This document shows positions 16,503 to 27,505 of a DNA stretch of 64,000 nt, in pieces. A model generated the notes under the pieces. It saw only the letters and a program-made list of their open reading frames with translations, was not told where the DNA came from and did not search any database. The DNA is from Burkholderiales bacterium (GTDB lineage: Bacteria; Pseudomonadota; Gammaproteobacteria; Burkholderiales; Burkholderiaceae_C), in assembly GCA_016000195.1 (NCBI GenBank), contig JAECRO010000001.1, positions 131,015 to 195,014 of the forward strand, written 5' to 3'. The position numbers were made by a program, and so were the translations under genes. Position 1 is the first letter of the stretch. Each line of letters starts with the position of its first letter.

Positions 16503-19469
16503 TTACAAGGTCCGGGCGACTTCCTTGATTTCGAAGAACTCCAGAATGTCACCGACTTCGATGTCGTTGTAGTTCTTGAGATTCAAGCCGCACTCGAAAC
16601 CTTCCTTGACTTCCTTGACATCGTCCTTGAAACGCTTGAGCGAGTCGAGTTCACCCGTGAAGATGACCACGTTGCCGCGCAGCAGGCGTACCTTGGCGGT
16701 GCGGCGAACCACACCGGCAGTGACCATACAGCCGGCAATCGAACCAATCTTGCTGACCTTGAAGATGTTGCGAATCTCGGCATTGCCGATGATTTCTTCC
16801 TTCTTGTCGGGCGTGAGCATGCCGGACATCGCAGCCTTGAGGTCGTCCACAGCGTCATAAATGATGTTGTAGTAGCGAATATCAATGCCGTTGTTCTCGG
16901 CCTGCTTGCGCGCCTGGGCGTCGGCCCGGGTGTTGAAGCCGATCAGAACCGCCTTCGAGGCAATCGCCAGATTCACGTCGGACTCGGAAATACCGCCAAC
17001 ACCGGAGTACACCAGCTGCACCTTGACCTCGTCGGTCGAAAGCTTGAGCAGCGACTGCGCCAGCGCTTCCTGCGAACCCTGCACATCGGCCTTGATGATG
17101 ATGGGCAGCATCTTGACTTCGCCGGCGTTGATGTCGGAGAACATGTTCTCCAGCTTGGACGCCTGCTGCTTGGCCAGCTTGGTATTGCGGAACTTGCCGG
17201 CGCGGTAGGTGGCGATTTCGCGGACACGGCGTTCGTCCGTCATGACCATGAAGTCGTCGCCCGCCTGCGGCACTTCCGTCAGGCCCTGGATTTCGACCGG
17301 AATCGAAGGACCGGCGGTCTTGATCGGCTTGCCGTTTTCGTCCAGCATGGCGCGCACGCGGCCATAGGTCGAACCGGCCAGCACCACGTCGCCGGCCTTC
17401 AGCGTACCGGACTGGACCAGCACGGTGGCCACCGGGCCGCGGCCCTTGTCCAGACGCGCTTCAATCACCAGGCCCTTGGCCAGGGAATCAACCGAGGCCT
17501 TGAGTTCCAGCACTTCAGCCTGCAGCAGCACCTGTTCGAGCAAGTCGTCAATGCCGGCGCCGGTATGCGCGGAGACCGGCACGAACGGCGAATCGCCGCC
17601 AAACTCTTCGGGCACGACGCCTTCAGTGACCAGTTCGCCCTTGACGCGCTCCAGGTTGATGCCGGGCTTGTCGATCTTGTTGATCGCCACGACGATGGGA
17701 ACGCCAGCGGCACGGGCGTGCTTGATGGCCTCCTTGGTCTGCGGCATCACGCCGTCGTCGGCCGCCACCACCAGAATCACGATGTCGGTGGCCTGCGCGC
17801 CTCGGGCACGCATCGCGGTAAACGCTTCGTGGCCCGGGGTATCCAGGAAGGACACCATGCCGCGCGGGGTTTCCACATGGTAGGCGCCGATATGCTGGGT
17901 AATGCCGCCGGCTTCACCGGAGGCCACCTTGGCACGGCGGATGTAGTCGAGCAGCGAGGTCTTGCCATGGTCAACGTGACCCATGACCGTGACCACGGGT
18001 GCGCGCGGCAGTGCTTCGGCCTGCTGGCCCTGCACATCGTCAGCGGTGAAAGCTTCCGGATCATCCAGCGCGGCAGTCAGCGCCGTGTGGCCCATTTCTT
18101 CCACCACGATCATGGCGGTGTCCTGGTCCAGCGGCTGGTTGATAGTGACCATCTGGCCGAGCTTCATCAAATGCTTGATGACCTCGGACGACTTGATGCT
18201 CATCTTGTGGGCCAGCTCGGAAACCGTGATGGTTTCCGGCACATGAACCTCCAGCACCTTGAACTCGGTCGGCGCGACGAAATTCGATTCAGGACGCACG
18301 TCGCGACCTGAACTGCGGCGGCCGCGCGGGCCGGCGCGGAAATTGCCGCGACCCGGCACCACCGGAGCGCCACGGCTCGGGATGCCCTTTTTCTTGGCCG
18401 CATCGTCTTTCCAGGTCGAAGACAGGTTCTCGGACTTGACTTCCTTCTTGCCGGCGGCGCCCGGAACTGTGGGCGCAGCAGCGGCAGGAACGGCAGGCTT
18501 TGCGGCACCTGGGGCAACGACCGGCTTGTGCAGCGTTCCCTTCATCGCAATCTTCGGGTCCACATGCGGAACCAGCACGCGTTTGGGTGCGGACAGCATG
18601 GCGCGAATGCCTGCGGCTTCGGCCTCGGCCTTGCGCCGGCGCTCCTGTAAATCCACGGCCTTGGCCGCATCGGCCTGGAATTCAGCGGTGGCCTTGGCTT
18701 TGGCAGCCGCCTGCAGGCTTGCCGTTTCAGCCGCTTTCGCGGTCGCGGCTTCTGCGGCTTTATTGGTTTTTTCTGCAGCAGCGGTATCCATGACTTTTTG
18801 CGCCTCCACCGTAACGGCCGGAACAACGGGCGCCGGCTTGAAAATTTTACCAATCGTGGGCTTGGCCCTTTTCGCAGCTTCCGCGGCCAAAGCCGCAGCT
18901 TGTGCAGCGGCTTTGGCCTGGGCTGCCGCTTCGGCCTGCGCTTTTTGCGCCGCCGCTTCACGTTCGCGCTCACGGGCCGCTTCCTGCGCGGCCTGCTCAT
19001 CACGCAAGCGGCGCTTTTCCGTCAGTTCTGCTTCCTGGCGGCGCAACAACTCGGCATGGCGGTTGGCTTCGTCTTCGCGGCGAACCAGTTCGGCATCCTC
19101 GGCAGCCTGAACCTGGGGCACGGCAGCCACATCGTGCTGAACATCTTCAGGCTGGTCGGTCTCGTCTTCACGCCTGACGAAGGTTCGTTTTTTACGCACC
19201 TCGACCTGGATGGTACGGGCCTTGCCCGTGGAATCGGCCTGCTTGATTTCAGAGGTCGACTTTTTGACCAGCGTGATCTTTTTGCGATCAGCTGCGACCG
19301 TGCCATGGCTGGCATGCAGATAGCCGAGCAGCTTTTGCTTGTCGGATTCCGACAGGGGATCGCTGGCCTGCCTCTTGGCAACGCCGGCGCTGGTCAATTG
19401 CTCGATCAGGGTAGCGGGAGATTTATTCAATTCAGCTGCGAATTCAGCGACGGTAGTGGTACTGGACAT
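16503..19469 (-). CDS. infB: Translation initiation factor IF-2
   Basis: The start is taken at [30 protein letters not shown], the standard IF2 N-terminus, 25 codons inside the track ORF. The 988-residue protein has IF2N modules at both ends of a long Ala/Lys/Glu/Arg-rich linker. The GTPase domain follows ([41 protein letters not shown]), then beta-barrel and C-terminal fMet-tRNA-binding domains. It directs initiator tRNA to the 30S subunit and promotes subunit joining. It is the third gene of the rimP-nusA-infB operon. Confidence 0.98.
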   Translation of the reverse strand: MSSTTTVAEFAAELNKSPATLIEQLTSAGVAKRQASDPLSESDKQKLLGYLHASHGTVAADRKKITLVKKSTSEIKQADSTGKARTIQVEVRKKRTFVRREDETDQPEDVQHDVAAVPQVQAAEDAELVRREDEANRHAELLRRQEAELTEKRRLRDEQAAQEAAREREREAAAQKAQAEAAAQAKAAAQAAALAAEAAKRAKPTIGKIFKPAPVVPAVTVEAQKVMDTAAAEKTNKAAEAATAKAAETASLQAAAKAKATAEFQADAAKAVDLQERRRKAEAEAAGIRAMLSAPKRVLVPHVDPKIAMKGTLHKPVVAPGAAKPAVPAAAAPTVPGAAGKKEVKSENLSSTWKDDAAKKKGIPSRGAPVVPGRGNFRAGPRGRRSSGRDVRPESNFVAPTEFKVLEVHVPETITVSELAHKMSIKSSEVIKHLMKLGQMVTINQPLDQDTAMIVVEEMGHTALTAALDDPEAFTADDVQGQQAEALPRAPVVTVMGHVDHGKTSLLDYIRRAKVASGEAGGITQHIGAYHVETPRGMVSFLDTPGHEAFTAMRARGAQATDIVILVVAADDGVMPQTKEAIKHARAAGVPIVVAINKIDKPGINLERVKGELVTEGVVPEEFGGDSPFVPVSAHTGAGIDDLLEQVLLQAEVLELKASVDSLAKGLVIEARLDKGRGPVATVLVQSGTLKAGDVVLAGSTYGRVRAMLDENGKPIKTAGPSIPVEIQGLTEVPQAGDDFMVMTDERRVREIATYRAGKFRNTKLAKQQASKLENMFSDINAGEVKMLPIIIKADVQGSQEALAQSLLKLSTDEVKVQLVYSGVGGISESDVNLAIASKAVLIGFNTRADAQARKQAENNGIDIRYYNIIYDAVDDLKAAMSGMLTPDKKEEIIGNAEIRNIFKVSKIGSIAGCMVTAGVVRRTAKVRLLRGNVVIFTGELDSLKRFKDDVKEVKEGFECGLNLKNYNDIEVGDILEFFEIKEVARTL

Positions 19470-19497
19470 ATTTGGTTTTCCTGACTGGCCTCCATGA

Positions 19498-21018
19498 TCA
19501 TTGCTCTTGGGCCGCTGCGGGTGCAGCGGCGTCGCCGGCGTCATCGGTAAACCAATGGGCGCGTGCGGTCATGATCAGGGCTTTGGCCTCGTCCGCAGAC
19601 TGGCCGGTTATCTCGGTAAGCTCATCCACGGCCAGATCGGCCAGGTCGTCGCGGGTGGCAACACCCGCTTCGGTCAATTTGGCAATCAGCTCGGGCGTCA
19701 AGCCTTCAACGTCGCGCAGATTCTGCGAAACACCGCCGACATTTTCTTCCTGGGCGATTTCCATCGTCAACAGTGCATCTTTGGCGCGGGTGCGCAGCTC
19801 GTTGACGGTATCTTCATCGAAAGATTCGATTTCGAGCATTTCCTGCAGCGGCACATAGGCCACTTCTTCCAGGCTGGTAAAGCCTTCGGAAATCAGGATG
19901 TCGGCGATTTCCTGGTCCACGTCGAGCTTGGCCATGAACAGCTTGCGGCTGCTGTCGGTTTCGCTGGCCTGCTTTTGGGCCGACTCGTTGGCATCCATGA
20001 TGTTGATCTTCCAGCCGGTCAGCTCGGACGCCAGGCGCACGTTCTGACCGCCACGGCCGATGGCGATGGCGAGGTTTTCCTCATCCACCACCACGTCCAT
20101 GGCATGACGCTCTTCATCCACCACGATGGACGACACGTTGGCCGGCGCCAAGGCACCGATCACGAACTGGGCCGGATCTTCGCTCCACAGCACGATATCG
20201 ACGCGCTCGCCGGCCAGCTCGTTGGTCACGCCATTGACGCGGGTGCCGCGAACGCCGACGCAGGTGCCGATCGGGTCAACGCGTTTGTCATGCGACAGCA
20301 CGGCGATCTTGGCGCGGGAACCGGCGTCGCGGGCGCAGGATTTGATTTCAAGCAGGCCCTGCTCGATCTCGGGGACTTCCTGGCGGAACAGCTCGATCAT
20401 GTACTCCGGCGCGGTCCGCGACAGGATGATCGGGGCGCCGCGCAGCGTGGTGTCCACTTCCATGATCATGGCGCGAACGCGGTCGCCGGTACGCAGGTTT
20501 TCCTTCGGAATCATGTCGCTGCGGCGCAGACGGCCTTCGACACGGCCGGATTCGACAATCAGGTCGCCCTTGTCCATGCGCTTGACGGTGCCGACAAAAA
20601 TCTTGTCGCCGCGCGACATGAAGTCATTGAGCAGCATTTCGCGCTCGGCATCACGGATTTTTTGCAAAATGACCTGTTTGGCGGCCTGCGCACCAATACG
20701 GCCAATCGGCAGGCTTTCCACCGGCTTTTCAATGTAGTCGCCCTCTTCGATGTCGGCGATCTCGTCGCGCGCATCGGTGACCAGTTCTTCGGCTTCCGGA
20801 TTTTGCAGGCCGGCCTCGTCAGCCACCACCAGCCAGCGGCGGAAGGTTTCGTAATTTCCGCTGTCACGGTCAACCGCAACACGGATGTCAACGCCATCGG
20901 CATAAACTTTCTTGGTGGCAGAGGCGAGCGCAAGCTCGACGGCGCCAAAGACGACGTCGCGTTCAACGTTTTTTTCACGCGAGATGGCATCAACCAACAT
21001 CAACAGTTCGCGATTCAT
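19498..21018 (-). CDS. nusA: Transcription elongation/antitermination factor NusA
   Basis: The protein begins [37 protein letters not shown] (RNA polymerase-binding domain). An S1 domain ([35 protein letters not shown]), KH1/KH2 ([46 protein letters not shown]) and two acidic C-terminal repeats follow. At 506 residues this is the usual proteobacterial length with both acidic repeats. It modulates pausing, termination and antitermination. It lies between rimP and infB with gaps of about 20-30 bases. Confidence 0.98.
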   Translation of the reverse strand: MNRELLMLVDAISREKNVERDVVFGAVELALASATKKVYADGVDIRVAVDRDSGNYETFRRWLVVADEAGLQNPEAEELVTDARDEIADIEEGDYIEKPVESLPIGRIGAQAAKQVILQKIRDAEREMLLNDFMSRGDKIFVGTVKRMDKGDLIVESGRVEGRLRRSDMIPKENLRTGDRVRAMIMEVDTTLRGAPIILSRTAPEYMIELFRQEVPEIEQGLLEIKSCARDAGSRAKIAVLSHDKRVDPIGTCVGVRGTRVNGVTNELAGERVDIVLWSEDPAQFVIGALAPANVSSIVVDEERHAMDVVVDEENLAIAIGRGGQNVRLASELTGWKINIMDANESAQKQASETDSSRKLFMAKLDVDQEIADILISEGFTSLEEVAYVPLQEMLEIESFDEDTVNELRTRAKDALLTMEIAQEENVGGVSQNLRDVEGLTPELIAKLTEAGVATRDDLADLAVDELTEITGQSADEAKALIMTARAHWFTDDAGDAAAPAAAQEQ

Positions 21019-21040
21019 TTCACAAGCCTGCCTTTCTAAA

Positions 21041-21649
21041 TTATTTATCTATGGATGTATCGGCAACAGATTTTGGTCTGCGGCCCTTGAAATCAACCAC
21101 CGGCGCCAAACGCGCCTGATTGATTTCATCCAGCGTGAAGCCCAGCGCCTGCAGCGGCGCGGGAATTCTTTTCTTGCTGATTTTCTGGCCCGGCTTGACA
21201 GCAGGCTCGTCGCTCCAGACGATTTGCCAGCCCGCCTTGCCATCCACCGGCTCAGCCCGCTCCAGCGTGCCACGGAATTTTTTTCGGCTGGCCGAGACGG
21301 TTGAACCCGCGCTTGCGGCCACGCCAATCGGCGCCTTGAGCGTGATGTCGATCAGCTCGCCGGCAAAGCGCTCAAAATCTTTTTCATTGCGCAGGGGCCG
21401 GTCAATGCCGGGGGAACTGACTTCAAGCCGTGAATACTCGGCGCCTTCGACTTCAAGCACAAACTGCAACTGGCGCGTGACCTTTTCGCAGTCTTCGGCA
21501 TTGATGAACTGCTCGGCGCCTGGGACCGTACCGGCAAGATAAGGCATGTCAATCGTGACACGCAGCAAGCCGCCGCCAGTTCGTTCGATCTCGACCAACT
21601 CGTAGCCCAGCCCCGTTACCGTTTGCTCAATCGTCTCTTGCAAAGCCAT
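21041..21649 (-). CDS. rimP: Ribosome maturation factor RimP
   Basis: [36 protein letters not shown]...[57 protein letters not shown] is the typical RimP two-domain sequence. At 202 residues it is somewhat longer than E. coli RimP, with a basic C-terminal segment. It acts in 30S maturation and is the first gene of the operon with nusA and infB. A possible promoter lies between the upstream terminator and its ATG (minus strand TTGCAC...TAAAAG, 16-base spacing), but it is weak. Confidence 0.96.
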   Translation of the reverse strand: MALQETIEQTVTGLGYELVEIERTGGGLLRVTIDMPYLAGTVPGAEQFINAEDCEKVTRQLQFVLEVEGAEYSRLEVSSPGIDRPLRNEKDFERFAGELIDITLKAPIGVAASAGSTVSASRKKFRGTLERAEPVDGKAGWQIVWSDEPAVKPGQKISKKRIPAPLQALGFTLDEINQARLAPVVDFKGRRPKSVADTSIDK

Positions 21650-21720
21650 TCAGTCTTTCGTCCCTTTGTTTATCTGCTTACTTTTATCTGCTTTTTGCCT
21701 GTGTGCAAAAACAAACGCCC

Positions 21721-21752
21721 AAAAAAAATGGGCGGTGAAAACCCGCCCATTT
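21721..21752 (-). terminator. Intrinsic terminator between yejF and rimP
   Basis: On the minus strand AAATGGGCGG-GTTTTCA-CCGCCCATTT is followed by a run of five more T, making a perfect 10-bp stem. It lies downstream of the yej operon and upstream of rimP, isolating the two operons. Confidence 0.88.
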
Positions 21753-21858
21753 GGTCGTGTGAAGCGCGTATTCTAGCGCAAAGGACGCTGTAAAGCAACC
21801 ATTTTCATGCCCGTCATGCCTGCAAGCGGCAACAAATGCAAGCCATCCGGCAGAGCCA

Positions 21859-23463
21859 TCATCCCTGGGCAAGCAATATCCGCGTGTAGGGATGGCGCGG
21901 CGCGTCCAGCACCTCCAGCACGCTGCCCGATTCGACGATTTCGCCGTCTTTCATCACCATCACCTCGTGGGCCATGGCGCGGATCACGTCGATGTCGTGC
22001 GTGATCAGCAGATAGCTCAGGCCGCGCTCCCGCTGCAGCCGCTGCAGCAGCGCCAGCACCTGCTTCTGGATCGTCACATCCAGCGCACTGGTGGGCTCGT
22101 CCAGCACCAGCAGGCCGGGGTTGATGATGAGCACGCGGGCAATCGCCAGCCGCTGGCGCTGGCCACCCGAAAACTCATGCGGGTAGCGCCGCAGCAAGCC
22201 CGAAAACTGCGCTTCGCCCATGCCCACATCGGCCAGGGATTGTTCGACGCGCAGCCTTCTTTCAGCCAGCCCCAGCAAGGGCTCATGCACGCGCAGGCCC
22301 TCTTCCACAATCGCCTCCACCGTCATGCGGGGCGAGAGCGAGGAAAACGGATCCTGGAACACCACCTGGACCACCTTGCGGATGGCCTTGTCGCCAGCGG
22401 CCTGCCGGTTCCACGGCTGCCCGGCCGCCTGCAATTGCCCGGAAAATTTCAGCAGCCCCAGGCTGGCCAGCGCCAGGGTGGACTTGCCTGAGCCCGACTC
22501 GCCCACGATGCCCAGCGTCCTGCCGGGCGGAATGCTGAAACTGGCGTCCTTCACAGCGACAAACTCGCCGCTTTTGAACCAGCCCCGGAACCCGGAAATC
22601 GCCACCGGGTAAGCGACGCGCAAATGGCTGGCCTGCATGACCGGCGGGGAGTGCGTGGCTGCAGCGCCGGCTTCCACCACATCGCGCACCGGCTTGCTGT
22701 CGATCAATTTGCGGGTGTAGGCATGCCGAGGCCGGGCAAATACTTCGGCGACCGTACCCTGCTCGACGATATGGCCGTTTTCCATGACCGCGACCCGGTC
22801 GGCGAAGCGGCGCACCAGATTCAGGTCATGCGTAATTAACAGCACGGCCATGCCGTTGCGCCGCTGCAAATCACCGAGCAGGTCCAGAATCTGGCCGCGC
22901 AGCGTGACATCGAGCGCCGTGGTCGGCTCGTCAGCCAGCAGCAGTTTGGGCTTGCACGCCAGCGCCATGGCGATCATGGCGCGCTGGCGCTGCCCGCCCG
23001 ACAACTGGTGCGGAAAGGAATTGGCCCGCCGCCCAGGCTCGGCAATTCCGGTGCTTGCTAGCAATTCAATAGCTGCTTGTGCAGATGCAGCCTGCGCAAA
23101 CCCCTGTTTTAGCTGTAAAACTTCAGCAATCTGGTCGCCCACGGTGAACAGCGGGTTCAAGGCCGTCATCGGCTCCTGGAAAATCATGGCGATGTCCCGG
23201 CCGCGAATGCCGAGCAGCGCGCGCTCGGGCATGGACAGCAGATCGCCAGTGCCGCCCGGCGCCTCGAACAGCGCCTGCCCGCTGATCGCCGCATCCTGGA
23301 CCAGCCGCAGCAGGCTCAGCGCCGTCACCGTCTTGCCCGAGCCCGACTCGCCGACCAGCGCCAGCTTTTCTCCGGGCGCGATGGAAAAGTCGATGCCGCG
23401 CACCACTTCCTTGCCGGCAAAAGAAACGCGCAGGCCTTTGACTTCGAGAAGCGGACGGGTCAT
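21859..23463 (-). CDS. yejF: Peptide ABC transporter, duplicated ATP-binding protein
   Basis: Two complete ABC ATPase halves are fused in 534 residues. The first has GESGSGKTVTALSLL, a Q-loop IFQEPMTALNP, LSGGQRQRAMIAMAL and LLADEPTTALD; the second has GESGSGKSTLALASL, VFQDPFSSLSPRMTV, FSGGQRQRLAIARVL and LVLDEPTSALD. It powers import by the YejABEF system, which in E. coli takes up oligopeptide-like compounds including microcin C. Residues about 113-138 (KQGFAQAASAQAAIELLAST) are encoded by a dispersed repeat. Its ATG overlaps the yejE stop. Confidence 0.93.
   Translation of the reverse strand: MTRPLLEVKGLRVSFAGKEVVRGIDFSIAPGEKLALVGESGSGKTVTALSLLRLVQDAAISGQALFEAPGGTGDLLSMPERALLGIRGRDIAMIFQEPMTALNPLFTVGDQIAEVLQLKQGFAQAASAQAAIELLASTGIAEPGRRANSFPHQLSGGQRQRAMIAMALACKPKLLLADEPTTALDVTLRGQILDLLGDLQRRNGMAVLLITHDLNLVRRFADRVAVMENGHIVEQGTVAEVFARPRHAYTRKLIDSKPVRDVVEAGAAATHSPPVMQASHLRVAYPVAISGFRGWFKSGEFVAVKDASFSIPPGRTLGIVGESGSGKSTLALASLGLLKFSGQLQAAGQPWNRQAAGDKAIRKVVQVVFQDPFSSLSPRMTVEAIVEEGLRVHEPLLGLAERRLRVEQSLADVGMGEAQFSGLLRRYPHEFSGGQRQRLAIARVLIINPGLLVLDEPTSALDVTIQKQVLALLQRLQRERGLSYLLITHDIDVIRAMAHEVMVMKDGEIVESGSVLEVLDAPRHPYTRILLAQG
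23048..23126 (+). repeat. Dispersed repeat, in frame and antisense inside yejF
   Basis: TGCTAGCAATTCAATAGCTGCTTGTGCAGATGCAGCCTGCGCAAA...AGCTGTAAAACTTC is a clear family member. The yejF frame reads it antisense as QAASAQAAIELLA, falling between the first Q-loop and signature motif. Confidence 0.75.
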
Positions 23464-24521
23464 TGGTCGATCTTTCGCGGGTCCAGCGCATCGCGCAGGG
23501 CGTCACCCATGAAGGTCAGCAGCAGCAGGGTGACGACCAGCACGGCAAAAGTGGACAGCGAAATCCACCAGGCGTCGATATTGGCCTTGCCCTGGCTCAG
23601 CAGCTCGCCAAGAGACGGCGTTCCGGGCGGCACGCCCAGCCCCAGGAAATCGAGCGAAGTCAGCGCCAGGATGGCCGCACTCATGCGAAACGGCAAAAAA
23701 GTCACCACGGGCGTGAGGCTGTTGGGCAGGATGTGCCGCCACATGATCTGCAAATTGCTGACGCCCAGCGCCTTGGCGGCACGCACGTAGTCCATCTGGC
23801 GGTTGCGCAAAAACTCGGCGCGCACATAGTCCGACAGCCCCATCCAGCCAAACAGGCTGAGCAGCACCAGCAGCAGCGCCACGCTGGGCGCAAAGATGGC
23901 GCTGAAAATAATCAGGAGGTACAGCTCGGGCATGGAGCCCCAGATTTCCATGAGGCGCTGGCCGATCAGGTCGGTCTTGCCGCCTGCGTAGCCCTGGATA
24001 GCGCCGGCAATGACGCCCATCACCACGCCGATGAACGTCAGCGCCAGCCCGAACAGCACACTGAGCCGAAACCCGTAGATCAGCTGCGCCAGCAAGTCGC
24101 GCCCCCGGTCGTCGGTGCCGAAGAGGTTGTCACGCGACGGCGCCGAAGGATTCGGCTCCTTGGCGAAATAGTTGATGGTGCGCGGCCCATAGGGATTGGG
24201 TGGGTAAATCGCCCAGTTGCCGCCCTGCGTCAACTTGTCACGGATGAACGGGTCCAGGTAATCGGCAGGCGTGTCGAAGTCGCCGTCGAAGGTTTTTTCC
24301 GAATAGTCCTTGACGAGCGGAAAGTACAGCTTGCCCTGGTAGCGCACGACCAGCGGCTTGTCATTCGACAGCAGCTCGGCAAACAGGCTGAACACGACCA
24401 GCAGGCAAAACAGCAGCAGGCTCCAGTAACCGAGCCGGTTGCGCCGAAAACGCTGCCAGGCACGGCGTGAAGGCGAGACCGAGGGCGGCGACACGGGTGA
24501 AGAACTCATTTCCATGCTCAA
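23460..24521 (-). CDS. yejE: Peptide ABC transporter permease YejE
   Basis: The 353-residue membrane protein has an N-terminal cytoplasmic stretch and first helix (LGYWSLLLFCLLVVFSLFAELL), a long periplasmic loop (YFPLVKDYSEKTFDGDFDTPADYLDPFI) typical of YejE, and a binding-protein-dependent permease domain with the EAA-like loop (DYVRAAKALGVSNLQIMWRHILPNSLTPVVTF). It forms the channel with YejB. Start and stop overlap the neighbours by four bases (ATGA), so translation is coupled. Confidence 0.93.
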   Translation of the reverse strand: MSMEMSSSPVSPPSVSPSRRAWQRFRRNRLGYWSLLLFCLLVVFSLFAELLSNDKPLVVRYQGKLYFPLVKDYSEKTFDGDFDTPADYLDPFIRDKLTQGGNWAIYPPNPYGPRTINYFAKEPNPSAPSRDNLFGTDDRGRDLLAQLIYGFRLSVLFGLALTFIGVVMGVIAGAIQGYAGGKTDLIGQRLMEIWGSMPELYLLIIFSAIFAPSVALLLVLLSLFGWMGLSDYVRAEFLRNRQMDYVRAAKALGVSNLQIMWRHILPNSLTPVVTFLPFRMSAAILALTSLDFLGLGVPPGTPSLGELLSQGKANIDAWWISLSTFAVLVVTLLLLTFMGDALRDALDPRKIDQ

Positions 24522-25552
24522 TCAAACTTCACGCGCGGATCAACCCACACATAGCAAAGGTCGCTGACCAGCTTGGTCAGCAGGCCAATCAGGGTAAACA
24601 GATAAAGCGTTCCCAGCACCACGGGGTAATCGCGCCGGATCACGCTTTCGTAGCTGAGCAGGCCCAGGCCATCGAGCGAAAACAGGGTTTCGATCAACAG
24701 CGAGCCGGTAAAAAATGCCCCGATGAAGGCCGCCGGAAAGCCGGTGATGATGGGGATCAAGGCGTTGCGAAACACATGCTTCCACAGCACTTGCCGCTCG
24801 CTCAGCCCCTTGGCCCTGGCCGTGAGCACGTACTGCTTGCGGATTTCCTCCAGGAAGGAATTCTTGGTCAGCACCGTCGTCACGGCAAAGCTGCCCAGCA
24901 CCATGGCGGTGATCGGCAGCGTGATATGCCAGAGGTAATCGGTGATCCGCGCGCCCCAGCCCAGCGTTTCCCAGTTGGCCGAAGTCAGCCCGCGCAGCGG
25001 AAACCACTGCAATTGCCCGCCGAAGACCACCAGCAGCGCCACGCCCAGCACAAAGCCCGGAATGGCATAGCCGACCAGCACCACCAGCGTGGTCACGAAG
25101 TCGAACCGCGAACCGGCCCTGACCGCCTTGGCCACGCCCAGCGGCACGGCAATCAGGTAGCTGAGGAAAAAAGTCCACAGCCCCAGGCTGACCGACACCG
25201 GCAGTTTTTCCTTGACCAGCTGCCACACATCCTTGTGCTGGTAAAAGCTGTTGCCCAGGTCAAAGCGGGCAAAGCGGCCCAGCATCTGGAAAAAGCGCTC
25301 ATGCACCGGCTTGTCGAACCCATACAGCGCCTTGATTTCCTCGATGCGCTCGGCGTCCACGCCCTGCCGGCCCCGGTAGCCCGCCCCGGTGCTGGCCGCG
25401 CGCTCACCGCCCGAATCGCGGCCCTGCAGCTGCGCCACCATCTGCTCGACCGGCCCGCCCGGCACGAACTGCACCATGGCGAAGGTCAGCAGCAAGACGC
25501 CGAACAGGGTCGGAATCATCAGCAGCAGGCGCTTGAGGATGTAGCTGGCCAT
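24518..25552 (-). CDS. yejB: Peptide ABC transporter permease YejB
   Basis: The start is chosen at MASYILKRLLLMIPTLFGVLLLTFAMVQFVPGGPVEQM, the standard OppB/YejB N-terminus, 13 codons inside the track ORF. Six hydrophobic segments and the EAA loop (LTARAKGLSERQVLWKHVFRNALIPIITGFP) are visible. The segment around residues 55-75 (GRDSGGERAASTGAGYRGRQGVD) is a typical YejB insertion. It pairs with YejE in the inner membrane and lies between yejA and yejE. Confidence 0.93.
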   Translation of the reverse strand: MASYILKRLLLMIPTLFGVLLLTFAMVQFVPGGPVEQMVAQLQGRDSGGERAASTGAGYRGRQGVDAERIEEIKALYGFDKPVHERFFQMLGRFARFDLGNSFYQHKDVWQLVKEKLPVSVSLGLWTFFLSYLIAVPLGVAKAVRAGSRFDFVTTLVVLVGYAIPGFVLGVALLVVFGGQLQWFPLRGLTSANWETLGWGARITDYLWHITLPITAMVLGSFAVTTVLTKNSFLEEIRKQYVLTARAKGLSERQVLWKHVFRNALIPIITGFPAAFIGAFFTGSLLIETLFSLDGLGLLSYESVIRRDYPVVLGTLYLFTLIGLLTKLVSDLCYVWVDPRVKFD

Positions 25553-25566
25553 GGAGGGTTGGCTTC

Positions 25567-27393
25567 CTATTTGTTGGAGGGCGACGCCCACCAGGTGCTC
25601 ATCGCCCAGGTGTCGGGCTGGTAATACGGAGGAATGACGGCTGGCAGCACAAAAGGACGTGGCCGGTAGCCAATCAGGAAGGCGTCGCCGTAATACTGCG
25701 GCACCGAGTAATAGCCATGCGTCAGCACCCGGTCCAGCGCGCGCATGGCCGCGCTCAATTCAGGCCGGGTCTTGGCGGTCACGACTTTTTGCAGCAGCGC
25801 ATCGACGGCCGGGTCGGCAATTCCCCAGACGTTCGAAGACCCCGGCGTGGTGGCAGCCTTCGAGCCGAACAGCTCCAGCAGTTCACCGCCCGGAGCGGTC
25901 GTGCCCGGCAGGCGTAGCGTCGTGACCTCGAAATCGAAGGCATCCATCTTCTGCTTGCCCAGTGAAAAATCGACGATCCGGTAAGTCATGGTGATGCCGA
26001 GCTTTTCCAGCGCCTTCTGGAACGGCCCGACGATGCGCACCAGCGACGGCTGGTCGTTCAAAAATTCCATCGTGAAAGCTTCACCCTGCGCGTTGCGCAA
26101 GGCGCCGTCGCGGTACGTCCAGCCGGCCTCGCGCAGCAGCGCCTGGGCCTGGCGCAAGTTCTCGCGCAGGCTGCCGGGCGGCATGGTGCCGGGCGACACC
26201 GGCACGGGACCGAAGACTTCGGGCTTGAGCTTGTCGCGCAAGGGCTCCAGCAAAGCCAGTTCCTCGGGCTTGGGCAGGCCTTCGGCATGGAATTCGCTGT
26301 TAGGGAAATAGCCGTTGACGCGCTTGTACAGGCCATAAAACAGCTGGCGGTTCATCCACTCGAAATCCATCGCCAGGCCAATCGCCTTGCGCACTCGCGC
26401 ATCCTGGAACTTGGGGTTTCGCAGGTTGAACACATAGCCCTGGAAATCGCCGGGATTTCGGTTTTCAAAGGCGCGCTTGACCAGTTCGCCCGACGCAAAG
26501 GGCTTGCCGGTGTATTGGCGCGCCCAGTTGCGCGAGATGAACTCGCGCAGAAAATCGAATTCGCCAGCTTTCAGTCCTTCAAAGCGTGACGTCTCATCCA
26601 GGTAAATCTTGAAGCTGATGCGGTCAAAGTTGAACTGGCCCTTGCGGCTGGGCAGGTTCAGCCCCCAGTAATTCGCATCACGCACATAGGTAATGTCTCG
26701 CCCCATGGCCGGGTTGGCGATCTTGTACGGCCCCGAGCCGATCGGAATGTCGGACACGATCTTGTCGAAGGGCTTGGCCTGGCCGTTGACCCGGCCCCAG
26801 TCGCGGCTGAATACCGGCATGCCGCCCACCACCAGCGGCAGCTCGGGGTTGGGCGTCAGGAAATCAAAGCGCACGACGCGCTCGGACAGCACCGTGACGC
26901 CCTTGACTTCCGCATAAATCGTGCGGTACTGCGGCGCGGCAAGCTTGCTGGTGAGTTGCGTGTACGAATGCAGCACATCGGCGGCCAGCACCGGCACGCC
27001 GTTGTGAAAACGCGCCTTCTCGTTGAGGTGAAAAGTTGCCGACAGCCTGTCGGGCGCGACCGCCACATCATCGGCCAGCAGTCCGTAGGCGGTGGTCGGC
27101 TCTTCGGAGTTGCCGGTCAGCAGGCTTTCAATCAGCAAAATGCCCAGGCCATAAGGCGCGGTTCCGCGCAGAGTGAACGGGTTGAACTTGTCGAAATTGG
27201 TCGGCCGGGTCGGCGGCACCATGCGGATTTCGCCGCCTTTCGGGGCTGCGGGATTGACATAGCTGAAATGCGTGAAACCGTCCGGATACTTGATGTCGCC
27301 AAACTGGGCATAGGCGTGGGCGGCCCAGCTTGCCGGCGCAAGGCACAGCGCGCAGACGGCCAGCCAAGCCCGTAAAAAAATCAAATCCTGCAT
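25567..27393 (-). CDS. yejA: Periplasmic peptide-binding protein YejA
   Basis: MQDLIFLRAWLAVCALCLAPASWAAHAYAQFGDIKYPDGFTHFSYVNPAAPKGG has a Sec signal peptide followed by the YejA/extracellular solute-binding family 5 start. The ~608-residue length and segments such as RFHNGVPVLAADV, RDANYWGLNLPSRKGQFNFDRISFKIY and PPYYQPDTWAMSTWW fit the family. It captures oligopeptides or peptide-like compounds for YejBEF. A second ATG lies five codons upstream; the choice is uncertain. It is divergent from fabI across about 110 bases. Confidence 0.92.
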   Translation of the reverse strand: MQDLIFLRAWLAVCALCLAPASWAAHAYAQFGDIKYPDGFTHFSYVNPAAPKGGEIRMVPPTRPTNFDKFNPFTLRGTAPYGLGILLIESLLTGNSEEPTTAYGLLADDVAVAPDRLSATFHLNEKARFHNGVPVLAADVLHSYTQLTSKLAAPQYRTIYAEVKGVTVLSERVVRFDFLTPNPELPLVVGGMPVFSRDWGRVNGQAKPFDKIVSDIPIGSGPYKIANPAMGRDITYVRDANYWGLNLPSRKGQFNFDRISFKIYLDETSRFEGLKAGEFDFLREFISRNWARQYTGKPFASGELVKRAFENRNPGDFQGYVFNLRNPKFQDARVRKAIGLAMDFEWMNRQLFYGLYKRVNGYFPNSEFHAEGLPKPEELALLEPLRDKLKPEVFGPVPVSPGTMPPGSLRENLRQAQALLREAGWTYRDGALRNAQGEAFTMEFLNDQPSLVRIVGPFQKALEKLGITMTYRIVDFSLGKQKMDAFDFEVTTLRLPGTTAPGGELLELFGSKAATTPGSSNVWGIADPAVDALLQKVVTAKTRPELSAAMRALDRVLTHGYYSVPQYYGDAFLIGYRPRPFVLPAVIPPYYQPDTWAMSTWWASPSNK

Positions 27394-27505
27394 GCGACAA
27401 TTCTGCACTACTTAAGTCAGCCAAATTTTTACAGCCTGCGCGCAAGCAAAACGCCAGCCTGCGCAAGACTGTTGCCAAATCACACAAACATACTGGAGCA
27501 TATAA

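Noticed and set aside
16473-18311. 612-residue plus-strand ORF
   Set aside because: Antisense shadow of infB, without recognisable domains.
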